Counted from the first letter of the stretch, positions 15,437-22,456 are shown. The stretch is 22,491 nt of DNA from Patescibacteria group bacterium (GCA_028866155.1 JAGWIT010000010.1:1-22491); one strand, 5' to 3'. A program made the numbers and translations. Notes: generated from the sequence alone by a model not told the origin.

Positions 15437-15451
15437 CGCCGAGATTCAAAC
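15437..15451 (-). repeat. Isolated remnant of the intergenic repeat's left edge
   Basis: CGCCGAGATTCAAAC matches the left edge of repeat copies 2 and 3 (CGCCGAGATTCGAAC) with one change. The rest of the repeat is not recognisable. On the minus strand it again looks like a tRNA T-loop and T-stem end. At 15 nt the match could be chance, but it agrees with the pattern at the other copies. Confidence 0.4.
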
Positions 15452-15459
15452 TTTCTGGT

Positions 15460-15579
15460 CTAACTGATCGAGAAAAAGAAAAAGCTCCGTAAGCCGACCG
15501 CAATTGTACGCTTCTCAAGCTCGACCTTGAGCTCATCGCCGTCAGTCGCTCCATGGGGTAAAATAACTAGAACTTCCAT
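15460..15579 (-). CDS. Possible 39-residue ORF, unrecognised
   Basis: An ATG on the minus strand (overlapping the PAP2 start codon) opens a frame to TAG at 15460. It begins MEVLVILPHGATDGDELKV and ends in a run of Phe. The charged middle (DELKVELEKR) looks protein-like rather than random, so it may be a remnant of a longer gene. No ribosome site is visible and I do not recognise a family. It may equally be an incidental frame across a promoter region; a 6-bp hairpin (CTCAAG/CTTGAG) lies within it. Confidence 0.2.
   Translation of the reverse strand: MEVLVILPHGATDGDELKVELEKRTIAVGLRSFFFFSIS
15559..15564 (+). promoter_or_regulatory. Possible -10 box for the PAP2 operon
   Basis: TAAAAT lies 13 nt before the ATG at 15578, giving a leader of only about 6-7 nt. 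The -35 is unclear. Confidence 0.35.
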
Positions 15580-16126
15580 GACCCATGATCTTGATACACA
15601 ATTACTATATCTTTTGAACGGACTGTTGGGCAAATCAGCACTGCTCGATAACGTGTTTCTGTTCCTCGCCTCCTATCTGCCGTACCTGCTCGTAGTCGCC
15701 TTTCTGCTCCTGCTGTACTCCTCGTCTTATTCGAAGAAGGACAAGCTCTACATGTTCTGCGTAACGACCGCTTCGGCTCTCATCGCCCGATTCGGCGTGA
15801 CCGAGTTGATCCGCTTCTTTTACCACCGCCCCCGCCCCTTTGTCGCCATTCCTCAAATACACGCTCTGTTTGTGGACAACGAGTGGTCATTCCCGTCGGG
15901 TCACGCCACATTCTTCTTCGCCATGGCGGCCGCGATCTATCTGTTCAACAAAAAGTGGGGCATCGGATTTTTCATCGCGACGCTTGCCGTGACCGTTAGC
16001 CGGGTTGTCGCGGGCGTCCATTACCCCTCGGACATTCTGGGAGGAATGATTATCGGTATCCTTGTTGCGTATACCACTTTCTACGTTGCTCAAAAATGGA
16101 GGGCTAAAGAAGCAATAACCGTATGA
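15578..16126 (+). CDS. PAP2-superfamily membrane phosphatase
   Basis: 182 residues from the ATG at 15578. The frame extends upstream, but that part is unlike the family. About five membrane helices. The acid phosphatase signature is present: RFFYHRPRP (about 79-87, with Arg replacing the usual first Lys of KX6RP), SFPSGH (104-109), and SRVVAGVHYPSD (141-152) with catalytic His148 and supporting Asp152. Members dephosphorylate undecaprenyl pyrophosphate, phosphatidate or similar lipid phosphates at the membrane surface. A lipid-carrier recycling role is plausible but not proven. It overlaps the next gene by 4 nt. Confidence 0.9.
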   Translation: MTHDLDTQLLYLLNGLLGKSALLDNVFLFLASYLPYLLVVAFLLLLYSSSYSKKDKLYMFCVTTASALIARFGVTELIRFFYHRPRPFVAIPQIHALFVDNEWSFPSGHATFFFAMAAAIYLFNKKWGIGFFIATLAVTVSRVVAGVHYPSDILGGMIIGILVAYTTFYVAQKWRAKEAITV

Positions 16127-16587
16127 AGAAAATACTGCTCTACATCTTGGTATTCATTCTGGTCTTCGGCGGCGGCACCGGGCTCGGCTACTACGTCCGC
16201 AGCGAAACACTTAACCCGAGGGCGACGATCCCGAATGTCTTCGAGCGCATTCTTGCATTCTTCGTCCAGCAAGGGAAAAAAGAAGAAGATGACTTGCTCT
16301 ACCATGACGCCGGCTTGATTGACTTCATCGCCAATGGGAGCGACAAAACGAAAGTGTCGGTAGAAGGCGTCGTCGATGAGGTGGCCCAAGAGCCGGACGG
16401 CGACTATCACGTGACTATCCGTCCGCAGTACGTTCCGCTACCCGTGCTCGTCACCGAGTTCATTCCTGAAATGAAAATGCCGCTTCCCAAGGTTGGAGAC
16501 CACGTCAAAATCTGGGGCATCGCCCGATTCGACATACCCCATAACTGGTGGGAGCTCCACCCAGTCATCGGGTGGCAGAAGCTGTAA
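16123..16587 (+). CDS. Small membrane-anchored protein with an OB-like C-terminal domain
   Basis: 154 residues. An N-terminal helix (about 4-24) anchors the protein, followed by a linker. A beta-rich domain (about 75-154) has the order VSVEGVVDEV, DGDYHVTIRP, EFIPEMKMPLP, VGDHVKIWGIARFD and NWWELHPVIGW. The pattern of a G-V-V strand, a D-H strand and a closing WELHPV is like OB-fold domains of unknown function in small secreted proteins. Its ATG overlaps the PAP2 stop, so the two are translationally coupled. Function unknown. Confidence 0.7.
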   Translation: MKKILLYILVFILVFGGGTGLGYYVRSETLNPRATIPNVFERILAFFVQQGKKEEDDLLYHDAGLIDFIANGSDKTKVSVEGVVDEVAQEPDGDYHVTIRPQYVPLPVLVTEFIPEMKMPLPKVGDHVKIWGIARFDIPHNWWELHPVIGWQKL

Positions 16588-16594
16588 AAATACC

Positions 16595-16765
16595 ATGGTC
16601 AAGGTAGCTGAAAACAATGATAGAAAGTTATACCAGTGTGAGGAGTGCGGCTTTCACTATGCCGAGGAAGCAACGGCGCAAAAATGCGAAGCGTGGTGCA
16701 AGGAGCATAAAAGCTGCAATCTGGAGATCACTAGCCGTGCGGAGGAGAATAAGTCAGGATTATAG
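16595..16765 (+). CDS. Small zinc-ribbon-like protein (56 residues)
   Basis: It starts at the ATG 7 nt after the preceding stop. Four to five cysteines are arranged as YQ-C-EE-C-GFHY, then QK-C-EAW-C-KEHKS-C-NLE. This looks like a small metal-binding domain (zinc or another thiophilic metal). The frame is open further upstream, but there it overlaps the preceding gene, so the short start is preferred. Its 3' end overlaps the XRE gene by 6 nt on the opposite strand. Function unknown. Confidence 0.65.
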   Translation: MVKVAENNDRKLYQCEECGFHYAEEATAQKCEAWCKEHKSCNLEITSRAEENKSGL

Positions 16766-16984
16766 AAAATAATCGACGCTCTTCCCATAGAGCTTTGCAA
16801 AGCGTTTTAGCTCAACGATATCTACCCGTTGCTGCCCGGTCTCAATATTGGAAATGTGAGACTGCGGCCGCCCCAGCTTCTTCGCTGCCTGCACTTGGGT
16901 AAGACCTGCCTCTATCCGAGCCTTCTTTAAACGCTCCACGAAGATCTTATATTCCTTGGTATGGATGCTCTTTCCCATACCCAT
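16760..16984 (-). CDS. XRE-family HTH transcriptional regulator
   Basis: 74 residues, essentially one HTH_3/Cro-CI domain. Helices span about 12-74, with LTQVQAAKKLGRPQSHISNIETG as the helix-turn-helix and VDIVELKRFAKLYG as the last helices. Such proteins repress phage, toxin-antitoxin or stress genes. Two starts are possible (MGMG: 16984 or 16978). A strong palindrome with a nearby half-site lies 7-41 nt upstream and is the likely operator. It is convergent with the zinc-ribbon-like gene and borders the phage-like right part of the window. Confidence 0.9.
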   Translation of the reverse strand: MGMGKSIHTKEYKIFVERLKKARIEAGLTQVQAAKKLGRPQSHISNIETGQQRVDIVELKRFAKLYGKSVDYFL

Positions 16985-16991
16985 AAGCGTC

Positions 16992-17025
16992 TATCCAAGA
17001 AGTGAATATCCAAAGTTTGGATATT
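16992..17025. promoter_or_regulatory. Operator: 21-bp palindrome plus half-site
   Basis: AATATCCAAA (17005-17014), G, TTTGGATATT (17016-17025) is a perfect inverted repeat with 10-bp arms. A half-site TATCCAA recurs at 16992-16998, 16 nt before the same bases of the left arm. The position upstream of the XRE gene fits autoregulation, and it could also govern rightward transcription. Confidence 0.7.
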
Positions 17026-17173
17026 TATGCTACGATATCGGCAGCCGTCCAGCTGTTGGTAACTCGCTTCGCAAACGGCCGAATCTAAGCAAGGAATACA
17101 AGCGGCCAGGCTGGCGTGCCAATGGATTCGCTCGATCGCGAAGTGCTTGGCAAAGTCCGACCCGGGTTTGGCA

Positions 17174-17228
17174 CTGGCGGGAATAGAGGCTCAGATCTCC
17201 TTTGCGGGACAGAAGCCCTTCCCGCCAG
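17174..17228 (+). promoter_or_regulatory. Long hairpin upstream of the anchored OB protein
   Basis: CTGGCGGGAA (17174-17183) pairs perfectly with TTCCCGCCAG (17219-17228) across 35 nt, within which AGGCT and AGCCC can add pairs. A second small hairpin (GCCC/GGGC, near 17235-17250) follows. There is no U-tract, so it is not a standard terminator. It may be a structured leader. The remaining gap from 17026 to 17173 shows no gene that I can support. Confidence 0.4.
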
Positions 17229-17273
17229 AACCGAGCCCAGATATCCGGGCCATTAATAGCTCATCGTATTCAT

Positions 17274-18215
17274 ATGGATTCCAAAGAAACTCCGAGTTCG
17301 AAAATACCTTTTTATAAACGCTGGGTATTTTGGGTCCCGATTACGCTCCTCCTGCTTTTTGTCATCGGCGCTGCAAGCAGCCCGAGTTCTTCGCAGCCGA
17401 TTGTCTCGCCTGCGGCTGACGCCAGCGCGCCGCCCCAGACCATTTGCGACACCGATCAGCAGGCGCTCAAGCAGCAAGCGCAGAAAGTCGATTACAAGCA
17501 GCTCTCGAAAGAGCCCGATAAATACAACGGCACCGTCGCCACGTTTACGGGCAAGGTATTGCAGATAGAGCAGAACGGCGACGAGGGCGTCATGCGCCTC
17601 TCCGTCACCAACCTCGGCTACGGCGTCTGGAGCAGCAGCGACGTCCTGTACGTCACGTATCACAAGGCGAGCGACGCGCTTGAGGACGACATCGTGACCG
17701 TCACCGGCAATCTCACGGGTTCCCAAACGTACACCTCGCAGGCGAACTACCAGATCACCATACCGAGCATGGATGTCTGCTCCGTCACAAAGGCAAGCCC
17801 GGCGAAGAAAATGGCGCCTGCGCCCGCATCAAGCGGCTCATCCCAAACGGCGCAGCCTGCCCAGCAGACATACACGACTCCGAGCGGGGCTGTCGTAAAC
17901 AACAGTGGGAGCGTCGTCACCGCGCCGCCGAAGCCAGCAGCCTCGTGGCATACGGTCGGGACGTTCAGCGGGCAGACGCAGAAGAACACCGCGCCGTTCA
18001 CGATCCAGGGATCGCAGTGGCGCATCACCTGGCAGGAAACGGGCGATGGGTACTTTGGCGCGAATATAGAAAGTCCCAGCGGGGACGGGTATTGCTCCAT
18101 CGCAAATCTCGCCGGTTCCGGGTCCGATTCCACCTATTGTTATGGCGCGGGAACGTACTACCTCTCCGTCAATACCGCAAACTCGTGGACGATGACAGTC
18201 GAGGATTACTATTAG
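17274..18215 (+). CDS. Membrane-anchored two-domain protein (OB-like plus C-terminal beta domain)
   Basis: 313 residues from the ATG at 17274; the frame is open upstream but runs through the hairpin region. An N-terminal anchor helix (about 17-36) is followed by a Ser/Pro/Ala linker. An OB-like domain (about 70-170) has DKYNGTVATFTGKVLQIEQ, VLYVTYH, DIVTVTGNLTG and ITIPSMDVC. A second Ser/Ala/Pro/Gln linker (about 175-225) leads to a C-terminal beta domain (about 226-313) with SQWRITWQ and GTYYLSVNTANSWTMTVEDYY. Both domain types occur in secreted proteins of unknown role. It ends tail-to-tail with the terminase gene, overlapping by 4 nt. Confidence 0.75.
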   Translation: MDSKETPSSKIPFYKRWVFWVPITLLLLFVIGAASSPSSSQPIVSPAADASAPPQTICDTDQQALKQQAQKVDYKQLSKEPDKYNGTVATFTGKVLQIEQNGDEGVMRLSVTNLGYGVWSSSDVLYVTYHKASDALEDDIVTVTGNLTGSQTYTSQANYQITIPSMDVCSVTKASPAKKMAPAPASSGSSQTAQPAQQTYTTPSGAVVNNSGSVVTAPPKPAASWHTVGTFSGQTQKNTAPFTIQGSQWRITWQETGDGYFGANIESPSGDGYCSIANLAGSGSDSTYCYGAGTYYLSVNTANSWTMTVEDYY

Positions 18216-19855
18216 TACCCCCGCATCATTCGGTTGAACACGTCGCGCTCTTCCTTGCGCCAGTACCGCTTCCGCTTCTCATTCATGAACGCGTTGTATT
18301 TTTGGAATGCGAATGGGCTTCCGCTCCGCATCGCTTCTTGGAGCAGGCGCGCTTCCTCGTCGGCGGTCTTCTCCGTTTCCGGAGGCGCGGTTTGCTCGAG
18401 AGCCGCTTTGGGAATCATAATCGACGGCCTGCTCATGTGATCCAGTACGATATGCAGCGCGATCGCGAAGGCGTCCGCCAAGTCGTCGTGCCGCTCGATG
18501 CCGAAACCCACGAGCTGATTGATGAGCGCCTCCGCGCCGCGCTCGGGAAAACGCACGATTCCGTTCTTGACGAGGTGCGTGACGAGCGACAGGCGCATGC
18601 GCTTGTCCTGGCCATGCACCTTGAATTCCTCGGCGGGGAATCCCTCGTGCCGCAAGTCCTGCACCATGGCGCTTTGATAGCCCACCGACTCGATGTGCAC
18701 CGGCGTGGGGCTTCCGAACCCGAGGCGGCGCGACAGTTCCTTGATGCGCTGGCGGGTTTCGGGATAATCCAGCCGCTCATTGACGGGATTCGGATGGACG
18801 TATATCGACCAATTGCCGTCGCGATCCCTGAACACGGACACCGGCACCATGGCCGTGAAGTCCGCGCTCGTTTCCTTCGAGATGGCGAGGTCGATGCCCG
18901 TCAGTGTCATCTGCAGATCCGGGTTGCCTTCGAGCGGCGGCAGGTCTTTGAAGTAGCGGATCCACTCCGCGCGCACGACGCGGCTTTCGTCGGGAATGAT
19001 GCGAAGCATGTACTCGCGCTCGAAGGTTGCATCATCGGCGATGCCGCGCTTCAGTTCCTCAATCGATTCCATCGTCGGGAAGCGGCCTGGCCACAAGGAG
19101 CTGCCGCCAGCGTCGATAATCGGATATGTCCTGGAAACGCCCGCGCGTGCGCCGCTCTCGATTCCTTTGCGCAGCCGCATGAGGAGAGAATCCTCGTGGA
19201 GCCGCGTGCCGATGACCACGAACTGCGTCAGGTCGGTTCCCATCGGCATCACGTCGCCCGTGTACCATTGCCACAGCTTGTCCCGCTGTTCCTGCTGGCG
19301 CACCGACTCCAGGTCTTCGAGGTCGTCGGCGATCACGAGCCCCGGCCGGTGCTCGAGATGGCGCATGCCGCGCAGCGAGCTGTCGACGGAGGCGACCGTG
19401 ATGCGCGCCCCGTACTTCGGGATGACGATGGTGAGCATGCGCCATTCGTCCTCCTGCTCCTCGAACGGCCCGAGGTCGCGACGCAGCATCTCGTTGGATT
19501 CGATTTCTTTCTTGATGTTCGTCAGGTACTGGCGGGCCTGCTGCTGGGTTTTCGCGAGTATGACGACGAACTTCTCCTGCCGCTCGCCGAGGATCGCCCA
19601 GAGCGGCAGCGAGAGCGTCATGATCGTCGACTTGCCCGATCCGCGGAACGCTTCGAAGACGAGCGTCCTCGCGGAGCGGTTCTGCGTGAGCGCGAACAGC
19701 TCCTTCTGGAACCGCGCGGTCTCGTATTGGATGTAGTGGGCGAAATAGACGTGGAAGAAGAGGAGGTGGCTACTGCGCGTCACCGTGCGGCGCACCTTCG
19801 GGTCCTTCAGGATTTTCTCCATCAGTTCCGCATCCATCAATGGGTTGCTGCTCAT
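18212..19855 (-). CDS. Phage terminase large subunit
   Basis: The motor and nuclease that packages phage DNA into procapsids. 547 residues. ATPase: Walker A FRGSGKST (70-77) and Walker B LVIADDLED (173-181). RNase H-like nuclease: GIDLAISKETSADFTA (D322) and the final acidic cluster HDDLADA (about 456-462). The start used is the first ATG; M7 or M12 are alternatives. In any case the gene overlaps the small subunit by 50-86 nt. Downstream, where a portal gene is normally found, there is instead the convergent anchored protein. The base composition is clearly richer in G and C than the left half of the window. Confidence 0.93.
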   Translation of the reverse strand: MSSNPLMDAELMEKILKDPKVRRTVTRSSHLLFFHVYFAHYIQYETARFQKELFALTQNRSARTLVFEAFRGSGKSTIMTLSLPLWAILGERQEKFVVILAKTQQQARQYLTNIKKEIESNEMLRRDLGPFEEQEDEWRMLTIVIPKYGARITVASVDSSLRGMRHLEHRPGLVIADDLEDLESVRQQEQRDKLWQWYTGDVMPMGTDLTQFVVIGTRLHEDSLLMRLRKGIESGARAGVSRTYPIIDAGGSSLWPGRFPTMESIEELKRGIADDATFEREYMLRIIPDESRVVRAEWIRYFKDLPPLEGNPDLQMTLTGIDLAISKETSADFTAMVPVSVFRDRDGNWSIYVHPNPVNERLDYPETRQRIKELSRRLGFGSPTPVHIESVGYQSAMVQDLRHEGFPAEEFKVHGQDKRMRLSLVTHLVKNGIVRFPERGAEALINQLVGFGIERHDDLADAFAIALHIVLDHMSRPSIMIPKAALEQTAPPETEKTADEEARLLQEAMRSGSPFAFQKYNAFMNEKRKRYWRKEERDVFNRMMRGY

Positions 19856-20261
19856 GGCGGTTATTGTTATTGCGAGTAATATCCGGCGCCTCGCTAAGCG
19901 AGGCGAGTTCCAGCGCCTTGCGCACGGCCGCCTCTTGCTCGGGCGAGAGTTCCGGATCCGGCTTCGCCGCTTCGACCTGTATCTTCGTCGTATACGCGGG
20001 ATGGCGGTGCTTGAGCCAGAACTTCGAGGCGTCCTTGTCGCGATTCTTTATCTCCGCGATGATGTTGGACTCGGCCGCGTCGTTCACGAGTTCGATGCCT
20101 TCGCGGATGGCGAGGTCCGCTTCGATGGCGAACTCCGGATCCTCCTGCCGCCAGCGGTAGTACGTGGTCTTGCCGACGCCCGTCTTGCGGCACACCGCGA
20201 GCACGACGTGGTTCTCGCGCAGCGTTTCAAGGAATTTCTTTTTGTCGCCTGCGCTTTTCAT
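19770..20261 (-). CDS. Phage terminase small subunit-like DNA-binding protein
   Basis: 163 residues from the ATG at 20261, which overlaps the methyltransferase stop (ATGA). The frame is open further upstream, but that stretch is a shadow of the methyltransferase. An N-terminal helix-turn-helix includes ENHVVLAVCRKTGVGKTTYYRWR, followed by a helical region (AIREGIELVNDAAESN, then KDASKFWLKHRHP) and a Glu/Pro-rich C-terminus. The pattern and position before the large subunit fit the DNA-recognition subunit of terminase. The C-terminal part shares sequence with the start of the large subunit gene in another frame. Confidence 0.8.
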   Translation of the reverse strand: MKSAGDKKKFLETLRENHVVLAVCRKTGVGKTTYYRWRQEDPEFAIEADLAIREGIELVNDAAESNIIAEIKNRDKDASKFWLKHRHPAYTTKIQVEAAKPDPELSPEQEAAVRKALELASLSEAPDITRNNNNRHEQQPIDGCGTDGENPEGPEGAPHGDAQ

Positions 20262-21583
20262 ACCTTCTTGGGCGTAATGCCGGTGAGTTTTTCGAGGCGC
20301 TTGAGAATGACGGCGGTATACACGGGCGATTTCTCCATGAGGAAGAAGCGCCGCCCGAGCTTCCATGATGCGACTGCCGTACTGCCTGAACCGCCGAAGG
20401 GCTCGAGTACGATATCTCCGCGATTAGTGAGAACTTTGATGTACGGGATGAGGAGCTCGATCGGCTTCGTACCGAAGATGATTGCTTGGCCGCTGCTTTT
20501 TTCGTCGGCCGCGATGTGCTCGATGAAATCTGTGGGCTGGATTTTCTTTCCTTTCTCATACGGCTCCCAGTGCGGCTTGCCGGTCGTCGCATAGAGGGCG
20601 TTCTCGTACTCGCTTTGGAAGAGGGCGTCCTCCGGCTCGATATTGAGGGCGATATCGCCGCCGGTGCCGACGAGTGCAATATCCGCCTTGTTGAAGAACT
20701 TATATTTCGCCGCGAATCCCTGCACGCGGTTCGGCACGTGCCATGTGATCGTGTTGCGGTAGCGCCAGTGCTTCTCCACGGCGGTCCAGATTGTTTTGAG
20801 ATTTTTCGGGTGTTCGAAGATAATGATTGAGAAATCCGGCTTCTGGACTTTCGCGACCGCATCCATCCACAAGTCGCTGAAATTATCCGGCAGCGAGTCG
20901 GTGCCGAGATACTGGCGGTCGCGCTTGAGGCCGAAGCCCTTCGTCGCCTTGCCTCCTTTCTTTTTCTTGCCGTGGAGGTAATCGAGAATGTACGGCGGGT
21001 CAGTGCAGACCATGTCCGCTTTTGCGCCGTTCATGAGAGCGATCATGTCGGCCTCGACGGTCGAGTCGCCGCATTGCACGAAGCTGTCGCCGAAAGCGAA
21101 GCGGTCGCCTGGCTTGATGCCGATGTCGCCGATGCCGAGCTTCTGCAATTCTTTGGCGAGGTTAAATTCCTCCGGGTGCTCGTCCGGAGGAAATACATCG
21201 TCGAGTTCTTCGCTCGTGAATCCGACGCTCAAGAGAAGGGACTCGTCGAACTCGGCGAGGAGCGGAATGTCCCATTCGCCGGTATTGCGGTTAAGGCGCA
21301 GATTCAGCTCGCGCTCCTTATTTTCGTCGGGGATATTGACGTAGACGACCGGCGCTTCGGTACGGCCAAGCTTCTTGAGCGCGGCGAGCCGCATGTGGCC
21401 GCCGATGACGATGTTCTCGCGCTCAGGGGCGCGGTTGACGATGAGAGGATCGACGGCGCCGAAGCGCGCGATGCTGTCCGCAAGATTCTTGAGCTGGTCG
21501 TCGCTCCATTTTCGGGGGTTATAGATAGCGGACTTGAGAATCTCGACGGAGACGAACTCGATCCTGATTTTTTCTTCTGTCAT
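20258..21583 (-). CDS. ParB-like nuclease domain fused to a DNA N4/N6 methyltransferase
   Basis: 441 residues. The N-terminal ParB/Srx-like domain (about 8-95) shows YNPRKWSDDQLKNLADSI and VIGGHMRLAALKKLG. The methyltransferase domain has motif IV TDPPY (194-198) followed later by motif I EPFGGSGST (394-402), the motif order of the beta class. Such fusions are common in phages and modify viral DNA, often next to terminase. It would act on adenine N6 or cytosine N4; the sequence specificity is unknown. A terminator lies between its start and the next gene upstream, so it needs its own promoter (CATAAT, 21593-21588, is a weak candidate 4 nt from the start) or read-through. Confidence 0.9.
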   Translation of the reverse strand: MTEEKIRIEFVSVEILKSAIYNPRKWSDDQLKNLADSIARFGAVDPLIVNRAPERENIVIGGHMRLAALKKLGRTEAPVVYVNIPDENKERELNLRLNRNTGEWDIPLLAEFDESLLLSVGFTSEELDDVFPPDEHPEEFNLAKELQKLGIGDIGIKPGDRFAFGDSFVQCGDSTVEADMIALMNGAKADMVCTDPPYILDYLHGKKKKGGKATKGFGLKRDRQYLGTDSLPDNFSDLWMDAVAKVQKPDFSIIIFEHPKNLKTIWTAVEKHWRYRNTITWHVPNRVQGFAAKYKFFNKADIALVGTGGDIALNIEPEDALFQSEYENALYATTGKPHWEPYEKGKKIQPTDFIEHIAADEKSSGQAIIFGTKPIELLIPYIKVLTNRGDIVLEPFGGSGSTAVASWKLGRRFFLMEKSPVYTAVILKRLEKLTGITPKKV

Positions 21584-21628
21584 AGCGATTATGTTGGTAA
21601 TGGATAATCCCGAATGGTTTCCAAACGC

Positions 21629-21672
21629 AAAAAAGCGGCCGTGCCCCCAATCGCTTGGGTCGGCACGGCCGC
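21629..21672 (-). terminator. Intrinsic terminator, leftward
   Basis: GCGGCCGTGCC (21635-21645) pairs perfectly with GGCACGGCCGC (21662-21672), and the loop adds CCCAA/TTGGG. On the minus strand the stem is followed by six T (21634-21629). It would end transcription of the 135-residue gene before the methyltransferase. The other strand has no T-run after the stem. Confidence 0.85.
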
Positions 21673-21729
21673 TTATCTCCTAGGAGCGCGTCCGCTAGAA
21701 ACTATTCAGTTACTTTCATTATACACCGT

Positions 21730-22137
21730 TTATTCAGATTTCCGTTTTCGGCGTACATCGAGCTTCTCCATCACCGCGCCCACGGCGAATCCAACATCGG
21801 CCCCGAGCTTGCGATCAGGGTAGAAGCGGGTCGTGATGGTTTGATTGAGGGGCCCGGGCAGAAGGAGCGTTACGCGTACGAGGCCGCCGTCTGAATCGAA
21901 AGACTCCACGAATGCGGGGAGCGTGAAGCGCAGGCTGGGCTTCACGGATTTCGCAAGTTCCGCCGCGCGTTTTTGCAGCGCTCGCTCGTAGTTGAAATTG
22001 ACCGGCTTGAAGCCGAGATTCAGGGCGTCGTAGTAGACGCCGTACGTCTCGCCGCCCTGGCGGAAGTAGTACCAGTACCGCGAGTCGAGCTTGCCCGTTG
22101 CGGACACGCGGCCGTCGAGCTGTGTCTGGTCAGTCAT
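21730..22137 (-). CDS. Hypothetical phage-region protein
   Basis: 135 residues, soluble, with no signal or membrane helix. Notable text is DSRYWYYFRQGGETYGVYYDALNLGF near the N-terminus and a basic C-terminus (DVRRKRKSE). I do not recognise a family. The frame is clean, has a perfect -10 box 6 nt before the ATG and a strong terminator after the stop, so it is probably a real single-gene transcript. The position ahead of the methyltransferase-terminase module suggests a phage accessory protein. Confidence 0.65.
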   Translation of the reverse strand: MTDQTQLDGRVSATGKLDSRYWYYFRQGGETYGVYYDALNLGFKPVNFNYERALQKRAAELAKSVKPSLRFTLPAFVESFDSDGGLVRVTLLLPGPLNQTITTRFYPDRKLGADVGFAVGAVMEKLDVRRKRKSE

Positions 22138-22143
22138 ACCTAT

Positions 22144-22149
22144 ATTATA
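22144..22149 (-). promoter_or_regulatory. -10 box for the 135-residue phage gene (leaderless)
   Basis: TATAAT on the minus strand ends 6 nt before the ATG at 22137. No Shine-Dalgarno or clear -35 is visible. Confidence 0.6.
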
Positions 22150-22184
22150 CCGGGCATATTGCGTTTTCCGTTTTTGGGGTCAAA

Positions 22185-22239
22185 TTCGGGACGTCCCGAA
22201 AATCGCTTTTTCCATCCCGTTCATCCCGTTTCTGGAAAA
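22185..22239. promoter_or_regulatory. Palindrome and nested tandem/inverted repeats
   Basis: TTCGGGACGTCCCGAA (22185-22200) is a perfect 16-bp palindrome about 40 nt behind the -10 box. Next, TTTTCCA (22208-22214) and TGGAAAA (22233-22239) form an inverted repeat enclosing two tandem copies of CATCCCGTT (22213-22230). The arrangement suggests binding sites for a phage regulator. Confidence 0.5.
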
Positions 22240-22374
22240 CGACCCAGCGACCCGGAGGCCTCGACAAGATGCCCTCCGGCGCGCCAAAATACCCTTGCGG
22301 GGATTGACCTATAAAAGTTGAATCCCGAGAACACCGCAGTAACAGAGACTAGGTTAGTTTCAGAGAAATTATTT

Positions 22375-22429
22375 TGGGCTTCACGCAGTGAAGCCCATTG
22401 GGGTTGAGCCAGGCCGCGCGCTTCGCGCG
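22375..22429. other. Two consecutive perfect hairpins
   Basis: TGGGCTTCAC-GCA-GTGAAGCCCA (22375-22397) has a 10-bp stem. CGCGCG-CTT-CGCGCG (22415-22429) has a 6-bp stem. Neither is followed by a T-run on either strand, so they are not standard terminators. No gene can be supported from 22150 to 22491. Confidence 0.6.
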
Positions 22430-22456
22430 TATATAAGGAAAGGTTGGAGCCGAAGA

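Noticed and set aside
17945..19879. A 644-residue plus-strand open frame opposite the terminase
   Set aside because: It is the antisense of the terminase large subunit in high-GC DNA. Its translation is rich in Arg/His/Val with no domain signature, while the minus frame has complete Walker and nuclease motifs.
20972..21607. A 211-residue plus-strand frame opposite the methyltransferase
   Set aside because: It is an antisense shadow: the minus strand carries clear ParB and TDPPY motifs, and the plus frame shows no family features.
22375..22397. An intrinsic terminator at the 10-bp hairpin
   Set aside because: No T-run follows on either strand; the T-run lies on the wrong side.
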